A DNA stretch of 64,000 nucleotides from Rhodobacter sp. NTK016B (GTDB lineage Bacteria; Pseudomonadota; Alphaproteobacteria; Rhodobacterales; Rhodobacteraceae), in NCBI RefSeq assembly GCF_017303295.1, contig NZ_JAFKOK010000005.1, positions 1 through 64,000 of the forward strand, in the 5' to 3' direction. The position numbers and the translations under genes were made by a program. Numbering within the stretch: the first letter of the stretch is position 1; each line of letters starts with the position of its first letter. Below are positions 1-9,482 of the stretch, piece after piece. The notes beneath the pieces are model-generated. The model did no database searches, was not told the DNA's origin, and was given only the letters and a program-made list of their open reading frames with translations.

Positions 1-42
1 ACTGCGACCTAAGTCGTGGGAGAGTAGGTCACCGCCAAACCT
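1..42 (+). rRNA. rrf: 5S ribosomal RNA, 3' end only
   Basis: The first bases carry the conserved 3' part of bacterial 5S rRNA, including the GTGGGAGAGTAGGTC block and the closing strand of the terminal helix. The 5' part lies outside the window. The following tRNA-fMet fits the usual 16S-23S-5S-tRNA-fMet order of alphaproteobacterial rRNA operons. The exact 3' end is estimated. Confidence 0.85.
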
Positions 43-101
43 GATAAGAAACAGATAAACCTCATTCTAATATACGATGACAACGAGCGGACACACCTTG
101 G

Positions 102-178
<77 letters not shown>

Positions 179-201
179 AAAAAAATATATCAAATGTTTG
201 C

Positions 202-225
202 AAAGCGCCCCCTGGGGCGCTTTTT
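202..225 (+). terminator. Rho-independent terminator of the rRNA operon and tRNA
   Basis: AAAGCGCC and GGCGCTTT form a GC-rich hairpin immediately followed by a T run, 24 bases after the tRNA CCA. It is well placed to end the rrn transcript. Confidence 0.85.
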
Positions 226-428
226 GCATTCACACCCATACATCAACACCAAACCAGAAAACTGCACCCTTACGCATACGCGGGCAGCGACAGGCAACCG
301 CGTGCGAGGACGCGTGGATCACAGGGCACCAGAACCAGTTGCCGCGAAATTACCTAACCGATCGGTATCGGAGTAAGCGTCCGGTGTGACCGCGCTGCCG
401 CGGGATGGTGCCGGTTAGTGTCCAGCAA

Positions 429-876
429 GGTTAGTGGACACGAAGGTGCACGCGTTGCGCGGCGGACGAGGTGGCTGTGGACGGATGAAGAGTAGCCGTC
501 GATCTGTCAGCAGACGACGGCGGTAGAGCGACGGTGAGATGGTCTTTACGGGAATGCCAGTTGATTGCCTCAAGGGCTTACCCGAGACAATCACTGCGGC
601 GTTTCCTCGTGCCGCTGTCCGGACCGGTACCGTCCATCTTGTTCGTCATAATGCGAGATTCTACGCTTGGAAGGACTGCAAGTTCGTGCCTGTTGATCTG
701 CACCCGATCTACAGGTCTCTCGCTGCCGAACAGCCCGCTGGGCGGCTCGATGCGTTCCAGGTAAAATGCGCTGGTAGATATCGGTCCATCGCCCCGGGCC
801 GGCGCCGGGCTTGGCAGGAGATGATCCCGTTCTTCGCCTGCGATTAGTGCGTACAATACCAATGTGTCCACTGACC
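429..876 (+). mobile_element. Remnant IS with 13-bp terminal inverted repeats and an IS256-type transposase fragment
   Basis: GGTTAGTGGACAC at 429-441 and GTGTCCACTGACC at 864-876 are inverted repeats with one mismatch. Between them, 539-847 in one frame encodes about 100 residues matching the middle of IS256/mutator-family transposases. The recognisable parts are a GLPE motif, a VHLVRH block and an R-W-EMIPFFA block that resembles the usual WE-viPFFaf segment. The catalytic N-terminal and C-terminal parts are missing, so it cannot be active. That the two inverted repeats belong to the same element is inference. Confidence 0.7.
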
Positions 877-1093
877 GTGAAGCGGCCTCGCAGCGCTGCC
901 TCGTTCTGGAAACCGGCAACGAATGCGTCCGCTTCAAGGCCAGCAGCTGATCCGGCACTCGCGAAAAAAAGTAAGCCAGCAATGCCTCGACCCGGCGATG
1001 GCCCGCTCAGCATTAATCATATGTATGTCATCCCGACAAAAAAACCGGCACACGTCGGGGTAGAAACCAACAGGCGGTTCTCACAGGCGACAT
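847..1093. other. Short intergenic stretch with no convincing gene
   Basis: Between the IS remnant and the hybrid kinase there is no supported gene. A reading frame on the minus strand has a hydrophobic, signal-peptide-like start near 1013 but runs into the IS remnant, so at most it is the truncated 5' end of a secreted protein. A weak inverted repeat (CCCGAC and GTCGGG, about 1033-1060) lies just before the kinase gene. Confidence 0.4.
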
Positions 1094-3877
1094 ATGACCA
1101 GCGACACGCAACACTCCCCGCTTCCTCGGCATCTTCGCCAGATTGTGGAAGCGATGGCCGGCAGGGTCGTCATTGTTGATGCGGCGCTTCGCATCACCTG
1201 GGCTAACCGCGCATGGGAGGAGCGGACCGGCTGGTCGCTCGGAAAAGCACGGGGTCGGGAGTTGGTGCGTCTTGTCTGGGACGCGCAGGCCGAAGAGATC
1301 GCGACGATCACTGCCGCCATGGCCCGCGGAGAGGCCTGTCAGTGCGAGACACTCAGCCGTGACGCAACCGGAGAGCGGCACCCGGTCGAAGTCAGACTTG
1401 TACCGCTACAGGGTGACAACGGCGCGGTATCGGGCTTTGCCGTGCTCGACACCGACATCCCGGCGCGGACGGATCACCCGGCTCACGCCGAGCACCTTCT
1501 GAACGAGGCCGAGCGGGCCCGGGCGCAGCTGGCCAATGCCATAGAAGCGCTGCCCGACGGGGTGCTGGTGTGGGATGATCGCAACCGGCTGGTGATGGCC
1601 AATTCCGCTTACCGGCGCATGTATCCGCTTCTGGCCGATGTGCTGGTGCCCGGCGTCGCCTTCGGTCACGTGCTGGCCATAGGCGTGGAGAGGAACGTCT
1701 ATCCCAATGCCAGCGGTCGCGAACAAGCGTGGCTGGCGGAACAGCACGCGCTTTTCATCAAGGGTAACGTGGGCGAAGTGCGCCTTGCCGACGGACGCTG
1801 GATACGGCGACTGGATCTGCGCACCGCCGATGGCGGTTGCATCACGGTGCGCATCGAAACCACGGAACGTCACCGGCATCTGGACGCGCTGGACGCAGCC
1901 AACCGGGACCTGGCAGAGGCGCGCCAAACGCTGAACCAGATCATCGAAAGCACCGATGTCGGCACCTGGGACTGGAGCGTCGACGATGGCATCGAGCGCA
2001 CCGGCGGGCGCTATGCGCAGATGCTGGGGTACGCGCCCGATGAACTTAGCCAAACCCTGACAAGCGCGTTCACGGAACTGGCGCATCCCGACGATCTGGC
2101 CCGGATCATCGCCACCGAGGAAAGAGATTTGGCGCCGCCCGCGGATGGCATCGAGAAGATGCGCGAACATTACGTGCGCATGCGGCGCAAGGACGGAAGC
2201 TGGGCCTGGATCCTGTCGCGCGCTTCGGTCACCGAACGCTTTCCGGACGGCCGGTTCCGACGGTTGGTCGGCATTCACATCGACGTGACGCGGCGCAAGC
2301 AACTGGAAGACGAAGTCGCCGCCAGCCGAACGTTTCTGAACGGGGTGATGGATGCCTCGATGTCGGCCATCGTGGTGACCGACCGCGACGGGCTGATCAC
2401 CTACGCAAATGCCGAAGCCGGGCGCATTCTGGGCGTCGACCACCGCGATCTTGAGGGGGCTGATGCCATTTCCTGGGAACTGACCGAGCCTGACGGCTCG
2501 CCGATGCCGGTCTCCTCGTATCCGCTGCGCCGTGCCCTGACCAAGGGTGAAACCGTGCGTGGCATACGCATCGGGATCATCCGGGCGGACGGATCCCGAT
2601 GCACCTTGTCGGTGAATGTGGCGCCGCACAGCACTGCACCGGCGGCGGATGCTCCGGCCCGTTTCATCATGTCCTTTGCCGACATAACCGACGACCTCGC
2701 CAAAGCGGTGCGGCTGGAGCAGGCCCTTGAGCAGGCGCAGGCGGCAAACCGGTCGAAATCGACCTTTCTGGCCAACATGAGCCATGAGATCCGCACCCCG
2801 CTGAACGGCGTCCTCGGCATGGCCGAGCTGCTGGACGAGAGGATCACGACGCCGCCCGAGAAAAGCATGATCGGCACCATCCGTCAGTCGGGCGAGCTCT
2901 TGCTGAACGTGCTCAACGAGATCCTCGACATGTCGAAGATCGAGGCAGGCAAGATGACTGTCGAGGCCATTGCCTTTGTCCCCGCGGATATTGCCCGCCA
3001 GATTGAACCGATGCACAGCCTGCGCGCGCAGGAAAAGGGTTTGCTCCTGGAGGTCTCGACCAGCCCGGGGGCAGAACGTGCCCGTCTGGGTGATCCGTTC
3101 CGCATCCAGCAGATATTGAACAACCTGCTCAGCAATGCCGTCAAATTCACAGAACGCGGCTCGGTGGCGCTGTCAATTTCTGGCTCGGACGATACGCCGC
3201 TGACGATCGAGGTCCTGGACACCGGGATCGGCATGACACCTGAGCAGGTCGGCCGCGTCTTCGAGAATTTTGAGCAGGCCGAGAGCGGCACCATGCGGCG
3301 CTTCGGTGGCACCGGGCTGGGCATGACCATCGTGCGTAGTCTGATCAGCCTCATGGGCGGCCAGATCGCGATCTCAAGCAAGCCCGACGCCGGAACGCGT
3401 GTGGAGATTTCTCTCCCGCTGCCGCTGGCCGAGGAAGCGCCGGCAGCGCATGTCCGCGTGGCTGACGCGATCACGTCGAACTCGTTGGTGGGGTTCAGGC
3501 TTCTCGTTGCTGATGATTCCATCACCAACCGGATAGTGCTGAGCGAGATGCTCAAGGCCAGCGGCGCGATGGTCGTGATGGTGACCGACGGCGTCGAGGC
3601 TGTGAAAGAATGGCGACGGATGGTAGAGGCCGATATTCCCGCCGATCTGCTGCTGTTAGATATCTCCATGCCGGTAATGGACGGAATCGATGCCCTGGCG
3701 GCGATCCGCGCGACGGGTGGCGCCGGACTTTGCGTTCCTGCCGTTGCGGTTACCGCCAATGCGATGGCCCACCAGGTCCAGGAATACCTGACCGCGGGTT
3801 TCGCCGCGCACGTGTCGAAGCCGTTCCGTCGTCCCGATCTGCTCGCGGCCATTACTTCTGTGCTGAAGCGCGGGTGA
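1094..3877 (+). CDS. Soluble multi-PAS hybrid sensor histidine kinase with C-terminal receiver
   Basis: The 927-residue protein has no evident transmembrane segment. In order it shows a PAS domain (about 15-125), a second PAS (150-260), a PAS/PAC of the TWDWS type (285-400), a fourth PAS (410-535), a HisKA helix with SHEIRTPLNG (phospho-acceptor His564), a HATPase domain with N box (NNLLSNAVKF) and G boxes (DTGIG, GGTGLGM), then a receiver with DISMPVMDG (acceptor Asp856) and a conserved KPF lysine. It should sense a cytoplasmic or membrane-diffusible signal and pass phosphate internally. No HPt or output regulator gene is adjacent, so its partner is elsewhere. The start follows only a weak ribosome site. 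Confidence 0.93.
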   Translation: MTSDTQHSPLPRHLRQIVEAMAGRVVIVDAALRITWANRAWEERTGWSLGKARGRELVRLVWDAQAEEIATITAAMARGEACQCETLSRDATGERHPVEVRLVPLQGDNGAVSGFAVLDTDIPARTDHPAHAEHLLNEAERARAQLANAIEALPDGVLVWDDRNRLVMANSAYRRMYPLLADVLVPGVAFGHVLAIGVERNVYPNASGREQAWLAEQHALFIKGNVGEVRLADGRWIRRLDLRTADGGCITVRIETTERHRHLDALDAANRDLAEARQTLNQIIESTDVGTWDWSVDDGIERTGGRYAQMLGYAPDELSQTLTSAFTELAHPDDLARIIATEERDLAPPADGIEKMREHYVRMRRKDGSWAWILSRASVTERFPDGRFRRLVGIHIDVTRRKQLEDEVAASRTFLNGVMDASMSAIVVTDRDGLITYANAEAGRILGVDHRDLEGADAISWELTEPDGSPMPVSSYPLRRALTKGETVRGIRIGIIRADGSRCTLSVNVAPHSTAPAADAPARFIMSFADITDDLAKAVRLEQALEQAQAANRSKSTFLANMSHEIRTPLNGVLGMAELLDERITTPPEKSMIGTIRQSGELLLNVLNEILDMSKIEAGKMTVEAIAFVPADIARQIEPMHSLRAQEKGLLLEVSTSPGAERARLGDPFRIQQILNNLLSNAVKFTERGSVALSISGSDDTPLTIEVLDTGIGMTPEQVGRVFENFEQAESGTMRRFGGTGLGMTIVRSLISLMGGQIAISSKPDAGTRVEISLPLPLAEEAPAAHVRVADAITSNSLVGFRLLVADDSITNRIVLSEMLKASGAMVVMVTDGVEAVKEWRRMVEADIPADLLLLDISMPVMDGIDALAAIRATGGAGLCVPAVAVTANAMAHQVQEYLTAGFAAHVSKPFRRPDLLAAITSVLKRG

Positions 3878-5139
3878 CAACAGGATCGACAATGGATTCA
3901 AGGCGCCTTGCCTGCGCCCCGGGTCATCCATCAGTTGAAACGCGGGTCTTTGGGTCGATAATCGTCGGTTTCGGGCGTGGCAAGCGCGCCGGGTGCGGTG
4001 CCATCTGGAAGGCATTGTTGCGTAACTGAGGCGGGAAGCGTGACATCCCCTTTCCCCATTGGGCTCAGGCCACGAGAACGATCTCGGCGGTTCTAATGGC
4101 ATTGAAGCGGTTGATGAGGCTGACGCGGATCGGGATGATGGCGGTGTGGCAAAGACAGGTGTCCGCAGAGAGGCCATTCAACTTGCAGAGTGCTCGGGCG
4201 GCTCGTTCTCTTGGAGGGCGTTGTGGGCCGAGTGCAGCGAGCAGCGAAAAATGGGTTTGCCGAGGAGTTTCTGCAAGTTTGCCGGTCGGGGTTCAAGCTT
4301 CGCGGACTAGTGGCAAACCTCTGTAATTCCTTACGCAAACTATCTCTGACCGGCTGTTCCTACCTGTTCCGCTTTTCTGCAAGCATTGTTGTCAACGCAC
4401 ATCGTAGCGCGCCACGAAATCCTTGCAGAGCTTGACACGGAAACTTGCAGCAGGCGCGCTGCGGCACGTTCGCGATCGCTACCTTCTCCCCCTGATTAGG
4501 GCGCACTGACCGTCATGATCGATCCGAATGATCTCGAACGGCTCAATCCTGCAGATGTGCTGCACCGCGCGAAATACCCCGAAGTGCTTAGAGTCACGAT
4601 TGGTCCAGCAGTCGTCACCTAGGATCAACCCGTCAGGTGCCAAGCTCGTTGAGATCGCAGTCAGGGTGTCAATCGGCCTGCGAAGCCTCGCCGAAAAGGC
4701 AAAAGACACCGCTGACGCGCAGCGCAGATGGGTCCACTTGCCGCCAATCGCTGTACGCCTGTGCCGGTTCCTGATCCAAGCGAGCTGTTCAACAAACATG
4801 CCGCGGTCGCGCCTTCGAGTGGTTGGTTGGCCCCCTTGACGCGATCGATGCTGTCCGTCGTCAGATGATTTGGGACGCGGTCTTGATGACAGTTCTGGCC
4901 CAAAGCGGCCCTTCGACTGGCAAAGTAAAATTCGCCCCATCGTGTTGGTCGGGTGGATCTATCCCGACGCAACCATGAAATAATCTTGCGCTGTCGTTCT
5001 CAGCCTCAATCGCCGGGTCGAAAGCATCGCCAAGTCCTCTCGGGGACTGGGCCAAAACGAAGATGCCTAAAGCAACGTTTCAGGGACGGTGCAGCAAGCG
5101 GAAATTTGATTGACACGGGGCTCGGTGGCGTGCTTTTTT
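3878..5139. other. Gene-poor junk region of about 1.3 kb
   Basis: No intact gene is supported here. The minus strand from about 4330 to 4068 has an open frame ending in INRFNAIRTAEIVLVA, and a GGCATTGTTGCGTAAC sequence at about 4011-4026 resembles the end of an IS5-family element, so it may be a degraded IS. This is a guess. A methyltransferase-like fragment is listed separately. The rest holds only short frames with atypical composition. Confidence 0.5.
4479..4676 (-). pseudogene. C-terminal fragment of a SAM-dependent methyltransferase-like protein
   Basis: About 65 residues read as the end of a Rossmann-type methyltransferase: a LAPDGLILGDDCW segment (usually L-PGG-i-GDDw in this class), then HFGVFRAVQ and a final ...DGQCALIRGR strand. 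The upstream part of the same frame has the composition of noncoding sequence and no SAM-binding motif, so the gene is truncated. Family membership is inferred from these short motifs only. Confidence 0.45.
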
Positions 5140-5158
5140 TGAAAATAGGAAATTTTCA
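5140..5158. promoter_or_regulatory. Candidate IclR operator
   Basis: TGAAAAT, five bases, then ATTTTCA form a perfect 7-bp inverted repeat ending 12 bases before the regulator start codon. A TTGACA box lies upstream at 5110-5115. The placement suits autoregulation by the adjacent IclR-type protein, which commonly binds short AT-rich palindromes near its own promoter. No binding data are implied. Confidence 0.5.
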
Positions 5159-5170
5159 ATATGTGAAAAA

Positions 5171-6163
5171 ATGTCAGATCAATCGTACAGTTTGAAAACC
5201 GTCGATCGCGCTTTTTCCCTGCTGCGGATCGTCGCGGATGCCCCGGCGCCGTTGAGCTTGTCAGACGTTGCAACACAGGCTGGGATCAACACGTCCAACG
5301 CCTTTCGATTTTTGAAGACGTTGGAGAAAAGCGGCCATGTCGTGCGCGATGCGCAGAAGCGGTATTCCGCCATCCAGGGCGGCGGCCGGGAGATCGGCCT
5401 GACGCGCGGCATCGAGATCATCGACCTGATCGCGGCGTCGCCCAGCCATGAGATGTCCGGATCGGATCTTGCGGCCTGTCTGTCCGTCGACGTGCCGCAA
5501 GTCGAGCGCGCGCTGGCGAAATTGTCCGCCGCCTCGCTGGTCGAGAACGATCCAGAGACAGGACATTGGCGCCTGTCGACCGGCATGATGCGCTTTTTCC
5601 GGCCGCTCTTGAACGATCAGCTTCTCGCCCGGTTCATCCGCCCGGTGATGCAGGACCTCAACAAAACCTTCGGCGAAACCGTCAGTTGGTTTGTGCCCCA
5701 TGGTTTTGAGCAGGTCGTCGTCGAAGTGCTGCCAAGCACGCAGCCAATCCGGTACGTGCTCGAAACCGGTGCGCGCCAACCCGTTTACCTTGGTGCGGCA
5801 GGCAAGGCGCATATGGCCAGCCTGGATGCCGAGGTCGCCGAGGAGTTTCTGGCGACGTTGCAGCCTGTGCAACTGACGCGGTTCGAATTGGACAAGCCTG
5901 CCTTGCTCGACGAGCTGAAAAGGATCCGCTCACGCGGTTATGCCATATCAGACAGCGAGCGTGTCGAAGGCGCGGTCTCGGTGGCGATTGCGGTTTGTGA
6001 CGCGAACCAGCGGCCCTTGGGCGTCATCAGCATCATGATGCCGAAATTCAGAACCTCGGCGACGGATATGCGCGTCATGGGGGAAACGCTTGCTGCGCGC
6101 GCAGCGGCACTTTTTGAAACTGGCGATCCAACCCTCGCCCGCTTGCAGGAACATACGCAGTGA
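5171..6163 (+). CDS. IclR-family transcriptional regulator with two winged-helix segments
   Basis: The 330-residue protein is longer than the usual 250-280. Residues about 7-68 are a normal IclR winged helix (KTVDRAFSLLRIV start, DVATQAGINTSNAFRFLKTLE recognition helix). Residues about 78-140 form a second similar unit (RGIEIIDLIA, DLAACLSVDVPQVERALAKL, wing to GHWRLS). The C-terminal effector domain follows from about 150, with GAAGKAHMA and a conserved SDSERVEGAVSVAI block. It is the first gene of the operon and overlaps the next start by four bases, so it probably controls that operon in response to a pathway acid or CoA ester. Confidence 0.9.
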   Translation: MSDQSYSLKTVDRAFSLLRIVADAPAPLSLSDVATQAGINTSNAFRFLKTLEKSGHVVRDAQKRYSAIQGGGREIGLTRGIEIIDLIAASPSHEMSGSDLAACLSVDVPQVERALAKLSAASLVENDPETGHWRLSTGMMRFFRPLLNDQLLARFIRPVMQDLNKTFGETVSWFVPHGFEQVVVEVLPSTQPIRYVLETGARQPVYLGAAGKAHMASLDAEVAEEFLATLQPVQLTRFELDKPALLDELKRIRSRGYAISDSERVEGAVSVAIAVCDANQRPLGVISIMMPKFRTSATDMRVMGETLAARAAALFETGDPTLARLQEHTQ

Positions 6164-7326
6164 TACGTGATGCCGATGCCTTGTCGACCCTCATTGCTGA
6201 CGTGCGCGCATGGGTGCGCGCGGTGGCTCATCCCAATGAGGATCGCGTTGCCGACTTGAACGAAGTCCCCGCGGATATCGTGTCGGACATGGCCGCCCGT
6301 GGCTATTTTGGATGGTCGATCCCGCAGGAATATGGCGGTCTTGGCCTCACGACCGAGGAATTGGTCATGATGGCCTTCGAGCTGTCGCAATGCGCCGTGG
6401 CCTTCCGGGCGCGCGTCGGCACCAACACCGGAATCGGGTCCGAGGCGTTGGTTGCGGATGGCACCGAAGAGCAAAAGCGCCGCTTTTTGCCGGAACTCGC
6501 AAGCGGACGGGCGACCGGATGCTTTGCCCTGACCGAGCCCGAGGCCGGGTCCGAGGCGACCGCCGTCACCACAAGCGCGCGCAAGGACGGCAGCGACTAT
6601 GTCCTCAATGGGCTGAAGTGCTATATCACCAACGCGCCGATCGCGGATCTGTTCACCGTGATCGCGCGCACCGATCCCGACACACCCGGCGCCCGTGGGC
6701 TCAGCGCCTTTATCGTCGAACGCGGCATGAAGGGTCTGCGCACCAGCGATCCCTACACGATGATGGGACAGGCCGGATCCCCGGTTGGCGAGGTTATTCT
6801 GGAAGACTGTCGGGTGCCTGCCGCCAACTTGATCGGCGGGCAAGAGGGGCAGGGGTTCCGCACCACGATGCGCGTGCTCAACAAGCAGCGCATCCACCTG
6901 GCTGCGCTGTGTACGGGTCCGGCGATGCGGATGTTCGATATGGCCTTCGAGCATGCCGAGACGCGCCGCCAGTTCGGCAAGCCGATCGTCGACTTTCAGC
7001 TGGTTGCCGCGCTCTTGGCCGATTGCCAGACCGAGATCCACGCAGCCCGCGCCCTGGTTCAGGAAACGGCGCGCGCCCGTGACCGGGGCGAGGACATCGC
7101 GCTGCAAGCCTCGATCTGCAAGTACTTTGCCTCTGAGATGTGCGGGCGCGTGGCCGACCGTGCCGTGCAGGTCTTTGGCGGCGCTGGCTTTGTCGCGAAC
7201 CACTCGTCGATCGAACGCTACTATCGCGACGTGCGGCTGTTCCGCCTGTACGAGGGGACCAGCCAGATCCATCAGTTGAATATCACCAAGCAGACACAGC
7301 GGTTGCGCGCGGCAGGTGCTGCATGA
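6160..7326 (+). CDS. Acyl-CoA dehydrogenase family protein
   Basis: 388 residues with the full flavoprotein layout: helical N-terminal domain, middle beta domain with CFALTEPEAGSEAT (FAD and substrate binding) and YITNAPIAD, and C-terminal helical domain ending in a QVFGGAGFVANHSSIERYYRDVR block and LYEGTSQIHQL. The EGTS glutamate matches the catalytic-base position of many family members. The start is GTG, overlapping the regulator stop, and the stop overlaps the next start as ATGA. It likely oxidises the CoA ester made by the next gene's product, with electrons going to ETF. Confidence 0.93.
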   Translation: MIRDADALSTLIADVRAWVRAVAHPNEDRVADLNEVPADIVSDMAARGYFGWSIPQEYGGLGLTTEELVMMAFELSQCAVAFRARVGTNTGIGSEALVADGTEEQKRRFLPELASGRATGCFALTEPEAGSEATAVTTSARKDGSDYVLNGLKCYITNAPIADLFTVIARTDPDTPGARGLSAFIVERGMKGLRTSDPYTMMGQAGSPVGEVILEDCRVPAANLIGGQEGQGFRTTMRVLNKQRIHLAALCTGPAMRMFDMAFEHAETRRQFGKPIVDFQLVAALLADCQTEIHAARALVQETARARDRGEDIALQASICKYFASEMCGRVADRAVQVFGGAGFVANHSSIERYYRDVRLFRLYEGTSQIHQLNITKQTQRLRAAGAA

Positions 7327-9455
7327 CCACGCCAGCAAGCAAAATGCCGGACGACAGGCGCGATGCGCGGGCCATTGATACCCTTTTCCATCCGCGCGCC
7401 ATCGCCATTGTGGGCGCGTCGGACAAGCCCGGTTCGGTTGGGCGTGACGTGGTCGAAAACTTGCTCGAAAAGGGCTATGACGGCGCGATCTATCCGGTGA
7501 ATCCGCGGCTCGATACGCTGATGGGGCTAAAGACCTATCCGAGCCTGGAGGCGCTGCCCGGACAGGCGGATCTGGTGGCTATCGCGGTGCCGGCTCCGGC
7601 CACGGCCGCAGTCCTGCGTCAGGCTGGGCACCTTGGTATTCCCAACGCCATCATCTACGCGTCTGGCTTTGCCGAGGCGGGCCCTGAGGGGACGGCCCTG
7701 CAGGACGATCTGGCCGCCGCCGTGCGCGAGACCGGGCTGCGGGTGATCGGCCCCAACTGTCAGGGGCTGATGAACATAGCCGAGGGTATCCATATCGGCT
7801 TTGGGCCGCCCTACAAGCTGGACTACGTCAAAGGCTCTGTAGGTGTCGTGTCGCAATCGGGGGCTTTCGGCAACTCGTTGCTGATGGGCCTGTCGAGCGA
7901 GAAGGTCGGTGTGAGCGGCTATATCTCGACCGGGAACGAGGTCGGAACAACGGCGCTCGACATGGCCGAGGCGATGCTTGAAGACCCCGAAACGACGGTC
8001 ATCGCCGGGTATATCGAGGGACTGCGCGATGCCGGCCGCCTGCCTGAGGTCGCGGTTCGCGCGCAGGAACTGGGCAAGCCGCTGGTCCTGTGGAAGGTCG
8101 GGCGCTCAAAGGCCGGTGCCAAGGCCGCCGCCTCGCATACCGCCTCGCTTGCGGGCGACGACACGCTCTATCGCGCCGCATTCCGGCAATACGGCATCGT
8201 GGATGTCGACGACATCGGTGAGATGGCCGACTGCGTGCGCGCGCTGACCACGGGACGTGCCGCCAAGGGACCGCGCGTCGGTGTTGTCACGGTGTCGGGC
8301 GGGGCCGGGGTGGCCATGGCCGACCGCGCCGAAGCCTTGGGGCTTGAGCTGGGTCAGTTCACGCCCGAGACGGTCACGGCCCTGCGTGCGGTGCTGCCCA
8401 AATTTGCAAGTTTCGCCAATCCGCTGGACGTCACGGCCAATGCCGTGATGGATCCTGCCGCGCTGGCGCGCACGCTGGAACTTGTCGCCGCCGATCCGGG
8501 CGTCGACATGTTGGCGCTGACCTTCGCGGGCGCGTCGGGCAGGGCCGGGGCCTCGATCGCCGAGGCTGTTTCGGCCATCCATGCCGCCACGGACCTGCCG
8601 ATCGTGATCTCCTGGAACGCTCCGCGCGACCGCAACGCCGAGGCCTATGCCCGGCTTGAGGAGGTCGGCGTGCCCGTCTACGCCACACCGGCCCGCGCGA
8701 TACGCGGGCTGGCGGCGATCTGGACCGCGCGGCAATCGCGCGCTCTGGCGGCCCCGGGCCCGAGGCCCTCCGCGCAACCCGCCCGACTGCTCAACGAGGT
8801 TGACTCGAAGCGCTGGCTGACTGGCACGGGCGTCTCGGCCCCGGCCGAATCCGTCGCGCAAAGCCGCGACGAGGCGGTCACGGCCGCCGGCGAGATCGGC
8901 TATCCGGTGGTGGCCAAGTTGCTCTCGGGCCAGTTGGATCACAAGTCCGACCTTGGCGGGGTCAAGGTAAACCTGATCGACGCCGCCGCCGTGGCCGAGG
9001 CCTTTGACGCACTGCGCGCGATCCCTGGCCCGTTGGACCTGCCCTTCGAGGGAGCTTTGGTGCAGCGCATGATCTCTGGCGGCGTCGAGATGATCCTCGG
9101 GGCGCGCGTCGATCCGTCGTTCGGGCCGATCATCATGGTCGGCGGTGGCGGCATCTTCGCCGAGGTCTTCGAGGATGTCGCCCTGCGGCTGGCCCCGGTG
9201 ACCGAGGCCGAGGCCCGCGAGATGATCAACGAGACCCGCATTGCGCGCATCCTCAGAGGGATCCGGGGGAAGGAGCCGCACGACATCGACGCGCTGGCCC
9301 GCGCCATCGCGGGCCTGTCGCGCCGCATCGCGGAACCTGACGGCATCCTGCAGGAAATAGAGATAAACCCGGTTTTCGTCATGGAGCCGGGTGGAGGCGT
9401 CATCGCAGGTGACTGCGTCACCCGCGTGGCGGAAGGAGCGAAGTCCACACACTGA
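7323..9455 (+). CDS. Acyl-CoA synthetase (ADP-forming) family, fused alpha and beta parts
   Basis: 710 residues. Order: CoA-binding Rossmann domain (FHPRAIAIVGASDKPGSVGRDV, residues about 18-110), succinyl-CoA-ligase-like flavodoxin domains with KAAASHTASLAGDD (His272 is the expected phospho-histidine), a third ligase domain, and a C-terminal ATP-grasp domain from about 490 (YPVVAKLLS, LDHKSDLGGVKVNL, GGGGIFAEVFEDVALRL, EINPV). The family couples ATP to acyl-CoA formation giving ADP and phosphate. A longer in-frame extension upstream lies inside the preceding gene. The ATG at 7323 was chosen because it gives the ATGA overlap typical of this operon. Confidence 0.92.
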   Translation: MTTPASKMPDDRRDARAIDTLFHPRAIAIVGASDKPGSVGRDVVENLLEKGYDGAIYPVNPRLDTLMGLKTYPSLEALPGQADLVAIAVPAPATAAVLRQAGHLGIPNAIIYASGFAEAGPEGTALQDDLAAAVRETGLRVIGPNCQGLMNIAEGIHIGFGPPYKLDYVKGSVGVVSQSGAFGNSLLMGLSSEKVGVSGYISTGNEVGTTALDMAEAMLEDPETTVIAGYIEGLRDAGRLPEVAVRAQELGKPLVLWKVGRSKAGAKAAASHTASLAGDDTLYRAAFRQYGIVDVDDIGEMADCVRALTTGRAAKGPRVGVVTVSGGAGVAMADRAEALGLELGQFTPETVTALRAVLPKFASFANPLDVTANAVMDPAALARTLELVAADPGVDMLALTFAGASGRAGASIAEAVSAIHAATDLPIVISWNAPRDRNAEAYARLEEVGVPVYATPARAIRGLAAIWTARQSRALAAPGPRPSAQPARLLNEVDSKRWLTGTGVSAPAESVAQSRDEAVTAAGEIGYPVVAKLLSGQLDHKSDLGGVKVNLIDAAAVAEAFDALRAIPGPLDLPFEGALVQRMISGGVEMILGARVDPSFGPIIMVGGGGIFAEVFEDVALRLAPVTEAEAREMINETRIARILRGIRGKEPHDIDALARAIAGLSRRIAEPDGILQEIEINPVFVMEPGGGVIAGDCVTRVAEGAKSTH

Positions 9456-9482
9456 TCCGGCATCAATTTCAGGGAGGAATAC

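Noticed and set aside
194-389. Small overlapping frames after the tRNA
   Set aside because: They run across the terminator hairpin and lack ribosome sites, so they are chance frames.
1406-3016. Long minus-strand frame of 536 codons
   Set aside because: It is antisense to the hybrid kinase, has no domain match, and a GC-rich third position pattern explains its openness.
5938-7338. Minus-strand frame of 466 codons
   Set aside because: Shadow of the IclR and acyl-CoA dehydrogenase genes, with no recognisable domain or start signal.
8106-9452. Minus-strand frame of 448 codons
   Set aside because: Shadow of the acyl-CoA ligase gene. The sequence is rich in Arg and Gly without any fold signal.
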